64,000 bases of DNA from Syncephalis plumigaleata (GCA_025201365.1 JAIXMF010000001.1:2232001-2296000), one strand, 5' to 3'. Positions 44,783 through 58,330 are shown, counted from the first letter of the stretch. A program made the numbers and translations. The notes: generated by a model not told the origin, from the sequence alone.

Positions 44783-47700
44783 ATGGACAGCCAACCGCAT
44801 TGGGATACCGCCGTGGCCTCATCATCAATGAGTGAACCATGCTCCGCGTACAGTACACCTGGTAATTCAATGGCGCCATCCGCTCGTACCAGTGCCACCG
44901 AGGAACTAGTTGTTAGCGGTACGCTTCATGGCAATGGTAAAATGACCGATGACGCCATGATTAACAGGGTGGTCGAGTCGGTCAGCCTACTTGAGATGTA
45001 CGATCCCAACGACACCGCTCCTAATCGCGCGCATCTTCGTCTATCGAATCAGTCGTTGTCGTCATCCTCCTATTTATCGTCACGACCCGTGTCCACGGTG
45101 TCATCGGTATCGTCCACTTGCGGTGAACCGCAGAATCAAGTAGTACTAAACTATGCCAACATGCAGTTGACGGAATGTCCAAACGACGTTAATCCAGGTG
45201 AGTATTCTTGTCATTTAGTCAGAATGTAATGGCTCAATTAACAATCATGCATACCACTAGATGTAACCGCACTTAGCCTATCATTCAACAAGATCGTGGC
45301 ATTTCCCATTCAATTCTTTCAACCATTATCGAAATTACGTGTTTTGGATTTAAGCGGCAATGGATTACGCACGCTACCACGCGACATTGGTCTGTGCCTA
45401 CTACAATTGCGTGAACTTCGTCTTTCCAAGAATATGCTGGAATTCCTTCCGCCTAGCATTGGTGCTTTGGAGGAACTGGAATTGCTCGACCTGGGATGGA
45501 ATATGCTCGAGATGATCGATCCACGTCTCTTTCAAAATATGCGTAATCTCCAGTGTTTATGGTTGCAGCATAATCGACTACAAACGTTACCGCCATCCAT
45601 TGGATTGTTAGGCTCCTCGTTGACGGAAATCCTACTAGATGGCAATCCATTCACCGCGCCCATCGACGAGTATACCGCGCCTCTCCTATTGCTCAATGAC
45701 AATTGGTCATCTAGTTTCAAGGCAAATCGCACAAGTCGTGATCAATTCGGCGCGATTAAAGGCTCTTTACGGAAATCCACATCGGTAGATACTAAAATGA
45801 GCATGAAGAGTAAACACTGGAATCGTACTCGATTGACTTTGGCACGCTCACGTACAAAATCGCTAGCAATGAGCGCACCATTCTTCCATATCCATAATAA
45901 TGTCAATGGATTCGTATCGCCATCCGAGGGAACATCACCGTCACACACGCGTCCATCATCGATTAACGAGACGATCAACGAGGAGTACGCGAACCATACG
46001 ACGAATGAACCTCGCGATGATAAGTCGGGCAAGAAGGGCTTGTTCCGTCGTATGCGCAATGGTAGTTTCACGGGTAATCGCCCGAAGAATTCCACAGCAA
46101 ATCGCAATCGGTAACAATCCCGGTTAATTCGGCAGTGCATAGATCACCGCAATTGAACGCGGTACAAGTGCAAAGTATGCATCCATTAGTTGACGAGCAA
46201 ATCGAGCCGTACGAATTGGATTCGGTGACCTCAGACGCTGAAAGCAAGCTAAGACGATCGTGGCGTACGCTTAGGAAGCCATTATCATTCGGATCGGATC
46301 TTAACACGTCGGCGCAAAGCCAACACGCTCACCATTGGCGTCGCCGTATCGCGTGGAGACTGGTCGTGAGTGCTACTTTCCATCAATGACCGCATCCACC
46401 GGTGAAGACACGCAAGTATTACGCGACTCCGGTTATAGCGCGGATGTTCGTCGTTGCTCCTATCAGCAAGAGTATTCGATTGACGAGGATTCCGTGTCCA
46501 GTTTTATTTTCTCAGATGAAGAACGTGCAGCACTCTCAAATGCCGACGATGGTACCGAGGAATTGACAATGCAAGTGGTTTTATCGTATCGGAGGAAGTG
46601 GCGGCACTGGCTGCTGCTACTAAAGCCGCCTTCATGCGACGTGGCCGTAAGGGTAGTAGTGGTTCAATCGACAACGATCATCTACACCAACCTTACGCGA
46701 GAATTACAACAACAACAATATCAGTATCACTAGTGCTATGCTTGCTAGCAATAACAGCAACAGCAACACAACAACAACAATATTGGCAATGTTAATACTC
46801 GTCGATCTCATCATCGTTCCACTTCATTCTCTCGCACAGTTACTTGTCCAACATCGCCGCTAGCCTCCGAGTATTGCTCGATTCCACTCCCGGTAAAGGA
46901 GGAACAACCGGCGATGATGATCGATACTAGCATTAGTGGACGGCAACATCAATCGCACTCCAATGCAACCTCGATCACCACGAATGAGGAGATGATGGTG
47001 GGAAGACCATGTCCTATGAGACAGATGACATTTTATCACCGGATGAACAATTGCAAGCACACGCTCAGAACACGATGGCATCGTTTGAGGCATCATTCGC
47101 TCAACAACACAGCAACAGCAGCAACAAGCATGCATCGATCCAAATGGCATGGACCCCTACTCGGCAGAACGACGATTAGCCATGAAACGATTATTGTTTT
47201 ATTTACGAGATATCTGGGATCTAGGTGTTGGCCTACAAATGCTTAAGAATGACTCGGTAAATGTACGCATGCTTCAATCACAGCCGGATGCCTCGCTAGC
47301 TGAGGATATCGTCGGTGATCGACCATTATCACTCGATGTCAATGGATGTAAGTGTGATGTAATGATGACCTATTCATTTTTGTTTAATACTAATACACGC
47401 ATATGTTCCACTAGTACTACGATTGGCCGAGCGTAGACGTCGAATCATTGATGAGATCATATCGACCGAGCGTACCTACGTACACGAACTAGGCTGTCTG
47501 GAACGTTTCTACCTACGTCCAGCGCTTAATCGTGGTGCACTTACTGCCGATGAAACACGAGTGATTTTCAGTAATATTGAAAGTCTTGCCATGTTCCATC
47601 GTGAGCACTTTCTTCCTAAGCTTGAAGAGGTAAGCAAGAGAGCAAGATAGACCATAAACGAGTACTAATCCTATTGATAATTAGGCATGCGAACAAGTTG

Positions 47701-48959
47701 AACCGGGTAATGATCCACCCATTGGTCAAGTGTTCATGAATCACGTAAGTGTATTCTTGACCAAGTAATTAATACTGTATCTAATAATACTAACAATTAA
47801 TCTGTGAATCTAGTCTGCTTATATCAAAATGTACTCGGTGTATGTGAACAATTTCGAGCATGCACACGTTACACTCGACAAGTGGGAGGCCAGTAAGAGT
47901 CATAAGCGATGGCGTCAATTGATGGAGGTTCGTATTAAAGCGTTAATACAGCGCATCAGTCAATAGATATGCATACTGATCGAACGTATTATAGGAAGCG
48001 AGAGCTCATCGATCTCATTCCCAGTTGAATATTCAAGGCTATCTAGTCATGCCAGTGCAGCGTATTCCACGATACCGCTTGCTACTACAAGAATTATTCG
48101 ATCATACACCACACACTCATCCAGACTATCAGAGTCTTAAATCCGCTCTAGATGAAGTTTCCAAGCGTGCCGATGAAATCAACGAACGAGTAAGACAGAT
48201 CGATATTAGTATGATAACAATGCTAATCTTCTTGATATCATATCATTGTAGAAACGTGATCATGAACAATGTAACAAGGTATTGGAATTACAAAAAATGA
48301 TCAAAGGATCAGAGAAGGTAAGTCAATGAATAATGGAATGCTTCACGCTAGTTAAGCAATGTATTAATAACGACATTACAATTAGATTCCATTGTTACAA
48401 CCACATCGTCGATTTGTACGTAAATTCGTATTACGTTCTGCGCGTGAATCCCGTTTACACGCAATGAAACGTATACGATTCAATCAACCACCTGCTATGA
48501 CTATTCGACATCGACGAATAGATAAGGAGTATCATTTCTTTGTGTTTTGTGATATTCTAGTTCAGGTAGGTCAAGTAAAGTATATCAAATACATTATAAT
48601 ATTAATTACTCACTGATTCATTCATAGTGCAAGGTTCATGGACATCTTAACAAGGAAATGGAACTAGTACGTTGCATTCGATTGGGAGGACGACAAGATC
48701 AAATTGAATTGCTAGAAGAGGAAAATGGTAATGATAATGAATGAATGTATATCTATAATAGCCTTGTAACTAATCTATGCATACTACTTGAGTAGAAGTT
48801 CGTATTGTTGATGAAGATGCTATCGTCTATGTTACTGGTACACACAGTGAGGTATGTAATACACATTACTGATTATTCATGTATCATTTCAATGTTATCT
48901 AACTATTATATACATTTATATAGCTTGTCGATTTAATGAATTCCATTGCTCATCGATAA
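44783..48959 (+). CDS. Leucine-rich-repeat RhoGEF (LRR, disordered linker, DH, PH)
   Basis: A probable guanine nucleotide exchange factor for a Rho/Cdc42 GTPase. A Ser-rich N-terminus leads into about five leucine-rich repeats ('LRVLDLSGNGLRTLP', 'LELLDLGWNMLEMI', 'LQCLWLQHNRLQTLPPSIG'). A long Ser/Asn/Gln-rich linker follows, then a DH domain starting 'RRRIIDEIISTERTYVHELG' and containing 'YLVMPVQRIPRYRLLLQELF', and a PH domain with 'KEYHFFVFCDILV'. Exons: 44783-45197, 45261-47347, 47415-47629, 47685-47744, 47814-47927, 47995-48189, 48252-48317, 48386-48565, 48628-48727, 48796-48851, 48924-48959. The linker changes frame about six times; the LRR, DH and PH parts are clean. The N-terminal LRR plus C-terminal DH-PH layout is not one I know from yeasts. 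Confidence 0.88.
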
Positions 48960-49619
48960 TCATTCTACGAGTAGTGCACATATGCATCTATTTCATTCTC
49001 GTAAAAGAAACTCTACTCTACTTGTGTGTACACTTTAGTGAACATGTACTTTTTTCTTCTCTTTTGACATCATTCTCACTACTACTACAGTCATTATTAT
49101 TACAACTACTACAATTACTATATTATTACTATCACGATTACATTTCATTTCCTATTCACGTATTCTAGTTTAAATTCACTATTCTTTTTTCTTATGATAT
49201 ACATTTCCTATCATTTTTTATCTATCAGCTATATACGAGTATTATAGCATGATTATATGATTCTATTCAAATAAATACGCTTGTGTATTTCAAATCTACA
49301 TCTACAGCTATTACCTAATTAATTAGCCATTAAGTAGCAGGGGTACCCATGTTATTTATTTTCAATAGATTTAGTAGTTTAACTATTTTCATAGTTTATA
49401 ATCACAAACCTATACAAACACCCAAACACACATACACGAATACATGCGCATAGGTGAAGAGTGATTCGGAATGAGAAAAAAAACATCAATCCTCTCTAGA
49501 CGTAGGCTAGTTTTCCTTCTCTTTCACTTTTTTGATTTGGCCATCGCATTCTTAGCGACGTGCAACATAAAGGATATTCTCTGTCCTTTTACTCAAAAAC
49601 CCACTTAGTACTTGTCGCC
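48960..49619. promoter_or_regulatory. RhoGEF terminator and RPL22 promoter
   Basis: No gene. The 100 bp before RPL22 contain pyrimidine tracts ('CTTCTCTTTCACTTTTTTG' and 'CTGTCCTTTTACTC'), as often seen at ribosomal-protein transcription starts. Assignment is by position. Confidence 0.4.
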
Positions 49620-50076
49620 ATGCCAGCCATCGTAAGTTATCACTATTATTACTAGTATTCTACGTGTTATTAACCTATGAATCTATACTATCGCTATATA
49701 TATAGCAAAAGACCAAGAAGGCCAAGAAGACCCCAGTCAAGCTTGTTATTGACTGTGCGGCTCCAGCCAACGACAAGCTCTTGACGTGGCCACCGTCGAA
49801 CAGTTCTTGCACGATCGCATCAAGGTCAGCGGTCGCACTGGTAACTTTGGTGAAATCGTCACGATCACCCGCCAGAGCAACAAGCTCATTATTAACACGA
49901 CCCAGCGTGTCTTCCCCAAGTCTTACATCAAGTACTTGTTGAAGAAGTTCTTGAAGAAGAACAACCTTCGTGACTGGCTCCGTGTTATTGCCGTCGACCG
50001 TATGTCCTACGAGTTGCGCTACTTCAACATCGCCGCTCAAGAAGATGAGGACGAAGATGAAGATGACGAAGAGTAA
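49620..50076 (+). CDS. RPL22: 60S ribosomal protein L22 (eL22)
   Basis: A component of the large ribosomal subunit. Exon 1 (49620-49631) codes for M-P-A-I and exon 2 (49706-50076) for the rest, with a 74-nt intron directly after the start as in many fungal ribosomal-protein genes. 'KTPVKLVIDCAAP', 'VATVEQFLHDRIKVSGRTGN' and 'YIKYLLKKFLKKNNLRDWLR' are diagnostic, and the acidic tail is 'EDEDEDEDDEE'. The length, about 126 residues, is standard. Between 'NDKL' and 'DVATVEQ' the frame changes at about 49781, explained by one T lost from CTCTTTGAC. In such an essential gene this points to a sequence error. Confidence 0.95.
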
Positions 50077-50988
50077 ATTGAGTATCATTCCTACCTCCAT
50101 CGATACACGATATCCAGGCAGCGTGAAGAACGAATAGGAGAATGGAAGCACTCTACTCGATTTATTTTGACTTTACACTGTGCTATGTATAGCGTGTATT
50201 GGCGATTGGCAATAAAACAATGCGTGTGCACGCGCGCTTTAATTAATTGTGTTTCTTTCTTTCTTTGTTTGTTTATCTATCTACATTGGGCGTGACGAGA
50301 ACGAGCCCTCCTTATTATATAGGGTAAATCACAATCTCCATTGTGTCAATGATATGACTATGACAAAACATATATTATAGAGTATATATAGCGGTAAGCA
50401 TGGACTAATAACGATGTATTATATTACGGTAAGCTGTATAGATATAGATATAAACATACTAAATAATGATGGTGATAAGATGAATCAAACGGTAAATTAT
50501 AATCAGCAATTCATTACTAGATGACTAGTCTATAGAATTCGAATGATCAGCTATTATTATTATTATACGAGTGCCGACATTCGATCAGAACCATTTACTT
50601 CCGGAATTGTGACAATATCGTTAGAACGTCGACTACGAAGCCTTGTAGAATGTATTGGATGTGCATCATTTGAAGGTAATAATGATAATAATACGATAGT
50701 AATAGCGGCACAATCATGATAATATTCAATCCACGAAGGTACGTAGTAAACATAGTTGACATATAACTAATTTACGAATAGAACAGAGTAAGTAATGAAT
50801 AGTAATAGAAAGAGTAAGAGTAAGAGTAGAACAGGTAAATAATGTTACGACTTTGATCTGCATATTCTCAAAGGCATGTCGACCTTTTATATTTAAGAAA
50901 GAACATCAATTCGACTATTCGATGATAACCAATGAAAATCCTACTTTATTATGCATATTAATATGGATACGGATTACTACCGCGACAA
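50077..50988. other. Intergenic: convergent 3' ends of RPL22 and UFD2
   Basis: A polyadenylation signal AATAAA lies at about 50212, downstream of RPL22. The remainder is AT-rich with AGTAAG/TAGTAA short repeats near 50795-50830. No gene recognised. Confidence 0.6.
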
Positions 50989-53900
50989 TCACATCATTTT
51001 AGCTTTTTTACGCTCTTCGATAAATGCATCAATCCTCGCCTTTAATTCATCATCTAATAGCAGTAATAGTGACAACATCAATAGTATATTAATACGGCTA
51101 CTTATATTACCAACTGATAATGATTCATTTAATGTCACACTTACTCGATATTAACATATCTACCGATAATGCTTTACGATTGAATGGATCAAATGGACTA
51201 CTTAACAAGTGTGATTTGATGGCAGATCTCTCCATAGTGACACCACTTGTGGGTAGGGTTACTGGATCACGCATTAGTGTATAGGTAATTGGATCTAGTA
51301 GAATAGAATGGTTCATTAGCATCAATGGCAGTATACATTTGTATATAATATTACCTAAGAATTCATCGGGTGCATCTGCTAGCAACGTTTCCTCATCCAC
51401 ATTACTTTGTCGACGTGTTTCCACTTCATTAGGAATTTCTGCAATTGTTCAATCTCTGCTTCCGGTTTCAATCCATATTTACTTAGAATGTTAATGGCCT
51501 TAGTAAATCGTTCAGGACGATAACTACGCTCTTCACGAGCCATAGCCTCAATGAACTCGTTACGGTGTAGATTGATATAGATACCGATAATGCTAGACAG
51601 TAATGATCTCGGTTCAAATCCGTATTTCTTTGGATTCTCCACTTTGAGCTCAGTACATTTAGGTCCAACCAATGTGTTCAGATTGTAATTTAACATAGCA
51701 GTTAATCGATCAACGACTTCAGGTGCTAAGAATGGACCGGTACTTCCTTTGTCATATATTGAATCATATTCACTGTTTCCTTTGCTAGACCAATATAGGA
51801 ACGAGCTTGTCGTTCATCCTGTTCCAATTGACCCTCACGCTCTTGTCGATGTTCCTAACAACAGCAAGTTAATAGGATTCATGTAATGGCACACTCGCTA
51901 TTACTATTACTATTACTATTATGGTTACTCACTTGTGTTGACTGTTCCCATGCAGTAGTATTGGCCATTTCTGTTTGAATATTCCGGATATCTGATAGTT
52001 TAGACAATGCCTCATCTAATAGATATGTTGTGTCATTCATTAATAGATTGACGAATTGCACAAATGAATCCATATCTCTATTCAGCATGAGTGATACATG
52101 TAAGTAGATGTTGATCAATTAATAACTAGACAACTATCGGGTCACCTACTTGCTCTCTTCACGAAGTCGTTCACGATGACGTTCATCCTGCCAAATTCGC
52201 TTAACAATCTGCGAGATATTATATCGAATATTGAACTTGTCATAGAATTGCGATGATGCACCGGTACGCTCCACCTCTAAACATGCAAATTAGTCGTGTT
52301 AGTTATCTACATACATATATATATATATATATTTGACATAGCATTATTATTACCAGTGTAGAATCGCATCATTGCAGGCATTAATATTCAACTGCCATGG
52401 GATGTGTACATAGAATGGCGGCAAGTCCACCTGATGGTTCTCCTCGGAAGGGATAAGTCATATAGGCCAATACCTAGTATTATCATAGCAAGTAATATGA
52501 CAATGATTAAGCTTGTCAATACACGCATACATACAATAATGATTAGCATATATACCTCAGTCAATTTCGCTCTCAAGTATGGATTCTTTATGTAATTAGG
52601 CGTGGAATAAATGTAATGGCAAATACCACAAATTCATCAAGGATTACTTCTGCCAATAAGTGAGGTTGATATCTAGTAATGTAACAAGATTAGTAATAGC
52701 AATAATCATATAGATGATAGTTACTTTAAGATGAAAAGATATATCTCGGCAATATCCTCTATGAAATACTCGGGTAACATACTGAAATACTGTGGTGCCA
52801 CATTAGGTAAAGGCAATCTAACAATGCATAATTGATATTTGTTACAATTTGATAGATAGATAGATAGATCAATGACTTACGAGATTGAATCATGCGGATA
52901 AGCATGTTGTGGATCAACTAGACGCAATAACCATGTCATCATAAGTGATGCAAATCGTAATTGTCGTTGTAGCATATATGGATCCATTAATGCTGCATCC
53001 AGCGTATATTTGTGTGCAACCATTTGATCTAAATTCGTCTACAGGTATATATATACATATATACATATGAGGCATTATACTATTAATGACTTGATGATAC
53101 TTACTGTAGATTGCGTAAGCATAGCTTCCATAGCATTTCGAGTATTTATCTAGAAACAGAAGAAAAGTGTTAACATCATTAATAATGCCTATTACTTATC
53201 TCAATATCATACTTACATCACTGGCTACACCAACACGATTCTTTAATTCCTCTACACGTCGATATAAATCGTCAATTGATCGAATGAATTTCTCATATAC
53301 ACTAAAGCATCGATGTAGCGTGTAATGAGTGAATGCACCAGTTAAATAGAAGCAATGTGAAATGAAATTAGGCTCTATTAAATACATATGATAATATAGT
53401 AGATTAGTATAATTGATTGCTCATTCAATTGTTAGTAATAATCACTTGCCTGTCTGTTCCAACAATGCATCCTTGTAGAATGCATCTGTTTCTTCTTTAC
53501 TGGCATTAATCTTAGTTTCCTCTTCAATGTTCAATAAAGTGCCAGGCTTCCTATAGTAATCACGATCTATTCTATCAATCTATTATAGCGATGATTAGTC
53601 ATTTCTAGCATTATTTAGACTATAAAAGCGTATATATATACCTTACTATACCTCACATCCATGAATGGTTCACATAATGCCATTAGGATGGAGAGTAGAT
53701 TCATCATAAATCCATCAGTGGATACAATGCGTGGATCCACTTGCATTTGAGCACGTTTATGATTAGATTCGGCTACATTGGCCAAGTAGCGTAGTGTGGC
53801 CTGACGTGAATCGGTGCTAACACGAACCAGATGATTGGCTAGTTCAATGAGTGTATACTGCAATGTCATGGTTATTCAATGTCATCATTTCCATTTACTG

Positions 53901-55312
53901 TATTGACCTACTCTATAATTCTGTATAACACCGCGTAATGAATTAATACTACCGACAAAGTCACCAGCCGGTTGACTATATGCATTCTTGAAATAAGCAT
54001 TGGACACACTGGGAACATCGGTGGGGAATACGGATAAACGCATAAATGGGCCTAGTAGTGTGACCATCTCGATGGTACGTGTTGGAATACCTGTTGGATT
54101 CCAATTGGGCAATTTATATAGCTGATATATATATATATATATACACGTTTATTAATACAATATACATCATTGTATAATATACTTACTATACCGAGGAGTG
54201 TTTTATTCTCGATTAATCGCATTAGTACCTGTACAAGTAGATGATACAGAGTATGAGAGGCTTATTATTAGTAAATCATTCATGAGTGTAGCTTACACGT
54301 AATGGTGTGGTATAGTCGGTCAATATAGTTTGTTCGCGTGCTTTAGCGGCTAATCCCACTAACAATGGATGTATAATCTAGTTATTATCAATAGTATACA
54401 CTTGTATTAGTATGAGATATCATGTTGATTATAGTGGACGTACATCCTCCAAACCATCAGATTCGAATCGCTTAGTAATATCTGATAGAAACTCATCCGA
54501 TAATAGATGATCATCATTCATGAGACGTGGTACAAGCATACCCGGACCCAATTGATCAACACTATAGATTATTCATATGATGAAAGGTAAGTATAGTGAT
54601 AATAGACGTGTATGTAGTCTAATCGATATTACCTGCCAGATTGTGGAAACATGTCAGGCATTTGTAGAATGATACCTGTATAGGACACGACTAATTCCCG
54701 TACACTAGCCACTACTTGTAGTCGTTCCTCCAATACATCAGGTGTAAATGACTGTATATATGTATATATGTAGGAGTATTATCAGAATTGGAATACAAGA
54801 TAGTCATGTAGCTAGTGAGTATCACATGCTGACGTACCTTTGCCCTTTGACGTAGACCTGCATTTATTTCAACGCAACGATGCCAGCATGCCAGTAAATA
54901 ATCGAATATCACTGTCGGTGTACCCGATGCCAATTCCTCAGGAGGTGTAGATAGACGTGCCACCAAGACACGATCAAGAATAGCAAGTTGAATAGAGGGT
55001 GGTTTCGGTATATCTAGGCATATACTATTATTATGATTATGATCCTCGGTGGTGATAGATTAGCTGCCATCCAATATCTTACCTGGTTCCTCCTCAAGTT
55101 CAGCGTTTAGTGCAGTTAACAGCGTATATTCCGGACGACTCTTTGCCTTCTCCTCCTATTACGTGTTAGCACTTCAGGTGCAGCTATTACTTCCTCCTTC
55201 TCTTTATCTAGTATGCACTTACACTAAGTGTTACTTGAAGAATTCGACTAATGACTTCGTTTTGCCAGTCGGTCAACGATCTTACCGGTGGCTTTGTAGC
55301 CTGTGTAGTCAT
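50989..55312 (-). CDS. UFD2: Ubiquitin conjugation factor E4 (UFD2, U-box)
   Basis: UFD2 elongates ubiquitin chains on substrates handed over by Cdc48. The large Ufd2 core is recognisable throughout: '[20 protein letters not shown]', 'SLRGVIQ', '[16 protein letters not shown]', '[15 protein letters not shown]'. It ends in a U-box, '[18 protein letters not shown]' and '[13 protein letters not shown]'-like '[16 protein letters not shown]', with a tail '[14 protein letters not shown]'. About twenty short exons run from 55223-55312 down to 50989-51053. The intron after 53450 uses a GC donor (GCAAGT). One base seems lost near 51408, 51745, 52450 and 52600. Length is about 1,000 residues, as in other E4 enzymes. 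The start lies 282 bp from that of the RecQ gene. Confidence 0.93.
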
Positions 55313-55594
55313 AGTAGTGAACGTGGAGAATAGATACGAGATGTGTTGCACGGAGTATGTATACGCTTTCCTGTTACCAATATAAACAATACGCTAGAGT
55401 AAACAATGGAAACAGTACGAGCACGCTTATAAGACAGAGCAAGGCAACAAGTAGTCAGCAACCGCGTAGAGAGAGAGAGATAAAGGAAAGAATAATAAAT
55501 GACCCTATTAAAGAAATAATTGCCGCTTTCTAATCCATTTGTGTTTCTTTCTCTCTTTCTCTTCCAACAGTAACGATATAATAACGCCACCGCT
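55313..55594. promoter_or_regulatory. Divergent promoter region UFD2/RECQ
   Basis: These 282 bp separate two divergent start codons. A GAGAGAGA tract (55468-55480) and CT tracts near 55545-55565 lie inside. A possible CAG acceptor at about 55570 may belong to a 5' leader intron of the helicase gene. Confidence 0.4.
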
Positions 55595-58224
55595 ATGAAT
55601 TCTATTAATGACAACACGAACAGTAATCTACACTCTGTTCAAGGCACCATTATTGATGTGCTATCTTCAGACGACAACGAGGAAGCGACGCATACAGCCA
55701 TGAATACCGATATGCTTGATGTTTACAAGCAAGAACTGGAACAGATAGAGCATACAATGCAACAATTGACTAGACGACGCGATGAAATAGAACAATGGAT
55801 AGCCAGCTATCATCGACAGCATGGTAGATCGATTAATGATCAAGAGGGTGACATGTTACTGCAAGACGATGAACTAGCCGGTATAGATTGGGATAACGCG
55901 GAATTTACATGGTCGCAACAGTTACGCGATCTAGCTCAGAAGCACTGGGGCATTACCAAGTTCAGACCGGCACAATGGCCAGTTATCAATGCGGTCATGC
56001 ATGATCGAGATGTATTGGCCATCATGCCTACAGGTGAGCATCTATACAAATATATATGCAAATATATGCAAATATACTAGCAATCTCATCCTATTTGTAA
56101 TGTCATAAAGGTGGCGGTAAATCATTATGCTACCAGTTGCCTGCTTTATTGAAACCTGGCGTAACACTGGTCATCTCACCGCTAGTAGCGCTCATGCACG
56201 ATCAGGTGTTTTCATTGGAGCAAGCTCAAATCAGTGCGTATGCATTGACTGCATCCTCCACCGCTGAAGAAAGTAGATGTGTACGTGATATACTAGTGGG
56301 CGGTAGTGGGCGTAATGCACAGCCACAGCATACAGGATCCAGTACGCTTATTTACGTGACACCTGAACGAATAGCGAAAAGTAAACGATTTACAAATCAA
56401 CTCGATAAATGCTATCAATCCGGTAGACTTGTTCAATTGGTAATCGATGAGTGCCATTGTTGTTCACAATTAGGACACGACTATAGACCGGATTACCGTA
56501 AATTAGGTATACTAAAGGTAGACATTATATGATAGAATAATTGAGCTATTTTATTGACTAAGTTAATACATGTATATTATAGACGATGTTCCAAAGACAC
56601 CGTTACTAGCATTGAGTGTAAGTGTAGAATAGATGATTAAATGCATGACCATAATCATTCTCATTATTATTATTATGCTATAGGCTACATGTCCACCAGA
56701 GGTGAAGAATGCAGTAATGGATATACTTCAGCTGAAGCGTAAAGGACCACAAGCAACCTTATGCTTTCAAGCACCGTTGGAACGTAAGATACCACTAATG
56801 CTAAATGGATACTGTATGCTAATCATTATTAATGAACTAGGGCCTAATCTACGCTATCACGTTCAATACAAGCCAAAAACAATGTCAGATCAGATTACTA
56901 CCATGGCCGAGTGGATTAAACGTGAACATCCCGGTCAACGTGGCATCATTTATTGTTTATCGAAGAAAGAGTCGCAAACCATTGCGAAGGATTGGCACAA
57001 CAACATCAACTGGCCACCGGTGTTATCACGCCGATCTTACCGATGTAAGTAATGATGTCAACAATCACGATTGATTATCATCTAACATAGAAATGATATA
57101 CTAGGAGTGGAAGGGGAAGGTGCATCAATCATGGCGAGTCGGTCGTATACTTATCGTGGTGGCCACCATTGCATTCGGTATGGGTATAGATCAGCCTAAT
57201 GTTCGATTTGTACTGCATCATACGCCGTCAAAGTCACTAGATGGTAGTTACAAGTAAATAGTGAGCATTACTGCGTATAATACTAACAAGCAATCATGTC
57301 TAGCTTACTATCAGGAAACTGGTCGTGCGGGACGTGATGGACAAACGGCCGATTGTGTACTTTATTATCATCCCAAGGATGCCACTCGTCTCACCACAAT
57401 GGTAGTGGCCGATCATCACGGTATACAGAATGTCTACACGATGCTGAAATACACGCAGGATCGCGTTACGTGTCGTCGGTTCAATTCGAGCGGTACTTTT
57501 CATCCGAGCGATACTCGTGTCATCCACATTGTCCACATTATCATCCGTTGCAACTAGTCGAACGCGTACATGTCATGCTTGCGATAACTGTCTTGCTGTC
57601 AATTATATAACACAAGATATCACGGAAGCACTACGTGATCTATGTCGTCTAGTGGATGTGGTAAACGTAGAAGCCTAGATGCGTTCGATCATGAGGAACA
57701 TCCTCGTACTGGAGTGACCCTACTCAAACTGGCTGAATTATGGCGTGGTTGCGGTGGGAAACGCGTTGATATAGAGCAGGCACGATCCGCACAATCTATT
57801 CAACTAATGGGAAAGCAATGGAATATAGAAGTAAGTAAGTGAGTGTGTGTAATATCAGTACTATCTAACTGGTTAACAATAATGTGGATAGGATTGCGAA
57901 CATATCATATTATTTGCTTTGCTCAATGGCTACTTAAAGGAATCATTTCACTTCACAGCTTATTCTACCATATCGTAAGTGATACAATCTGCATGACTAT
58001 TATGTTTATAATGAATCATACATATCTACTTGTATATTGCTAGGTATATCGCATTAACACGTCAAGGAAGTCGACTGGCTAATGGGAATCATTTACCAAA
58101 TGAACCGATTAGTATCGTTTGGTGTCCCACTACCAAATCAAAAACAAAACCTACTAAATTATCATTAGAGAATACTACTACTGCTACTGCTACTGCTAGA
58201 CCAACAAAACGTTCTCGTCAATAA
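55595..58224 (+). CDS. RECQL: RecQ helicase, RECQL1 type
   Basis: A 3'-5' DNA helicase for replication and repair. An N-terminal coiled coil with '[20 protein letters not shown]' and '[20 protein letters not shown]' is typical of RECQL1. Then come Walker A '[16 protein letters not shown]', the motif II region '[20 protein letters not shown]', '[16 protein letters not shown]', '[13 protein letters not shown]', a zinc module containing 'HACDNC', and a winged-helix end ('[15 protein letters not shown]', 'NEPISIVW'). Exons: 55595-56033, 56111-56517, 56583-56617, 56694-56783, 56841-57044, 57105-57243, 57304-57830, 57892-57974, 58044-58224. At least four one-base losses occur (near 56592, 56985, 57480, 57560). 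The motif II reads DECH rather than DEAH or DEVH. A Lys/Thr-rich tail may be a nuclear signal. Confidence 0.92.
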
Positions 58225-58235
58225 ATGATATAATG

Positions 58236-58330
58236 CATAATGCCTCACGGCATGTCATCGAATGATCCCACGATCATATGGGCGTACCAATAAAGCATGA
58301 ACATACTTGATGTATCAATAGCGATACACA
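58236..58330 (+). repeat. Dispersed repeat R, copy C (partial, diverged)
   Basis: 'GCATGTCATCGAATGATCCC' and 'ACATTCATCCAA' match copies A and B of repeat R over about 95 bp, with several gaps. It begins immediately after the helicase stop codon. Confidence 0.6.
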
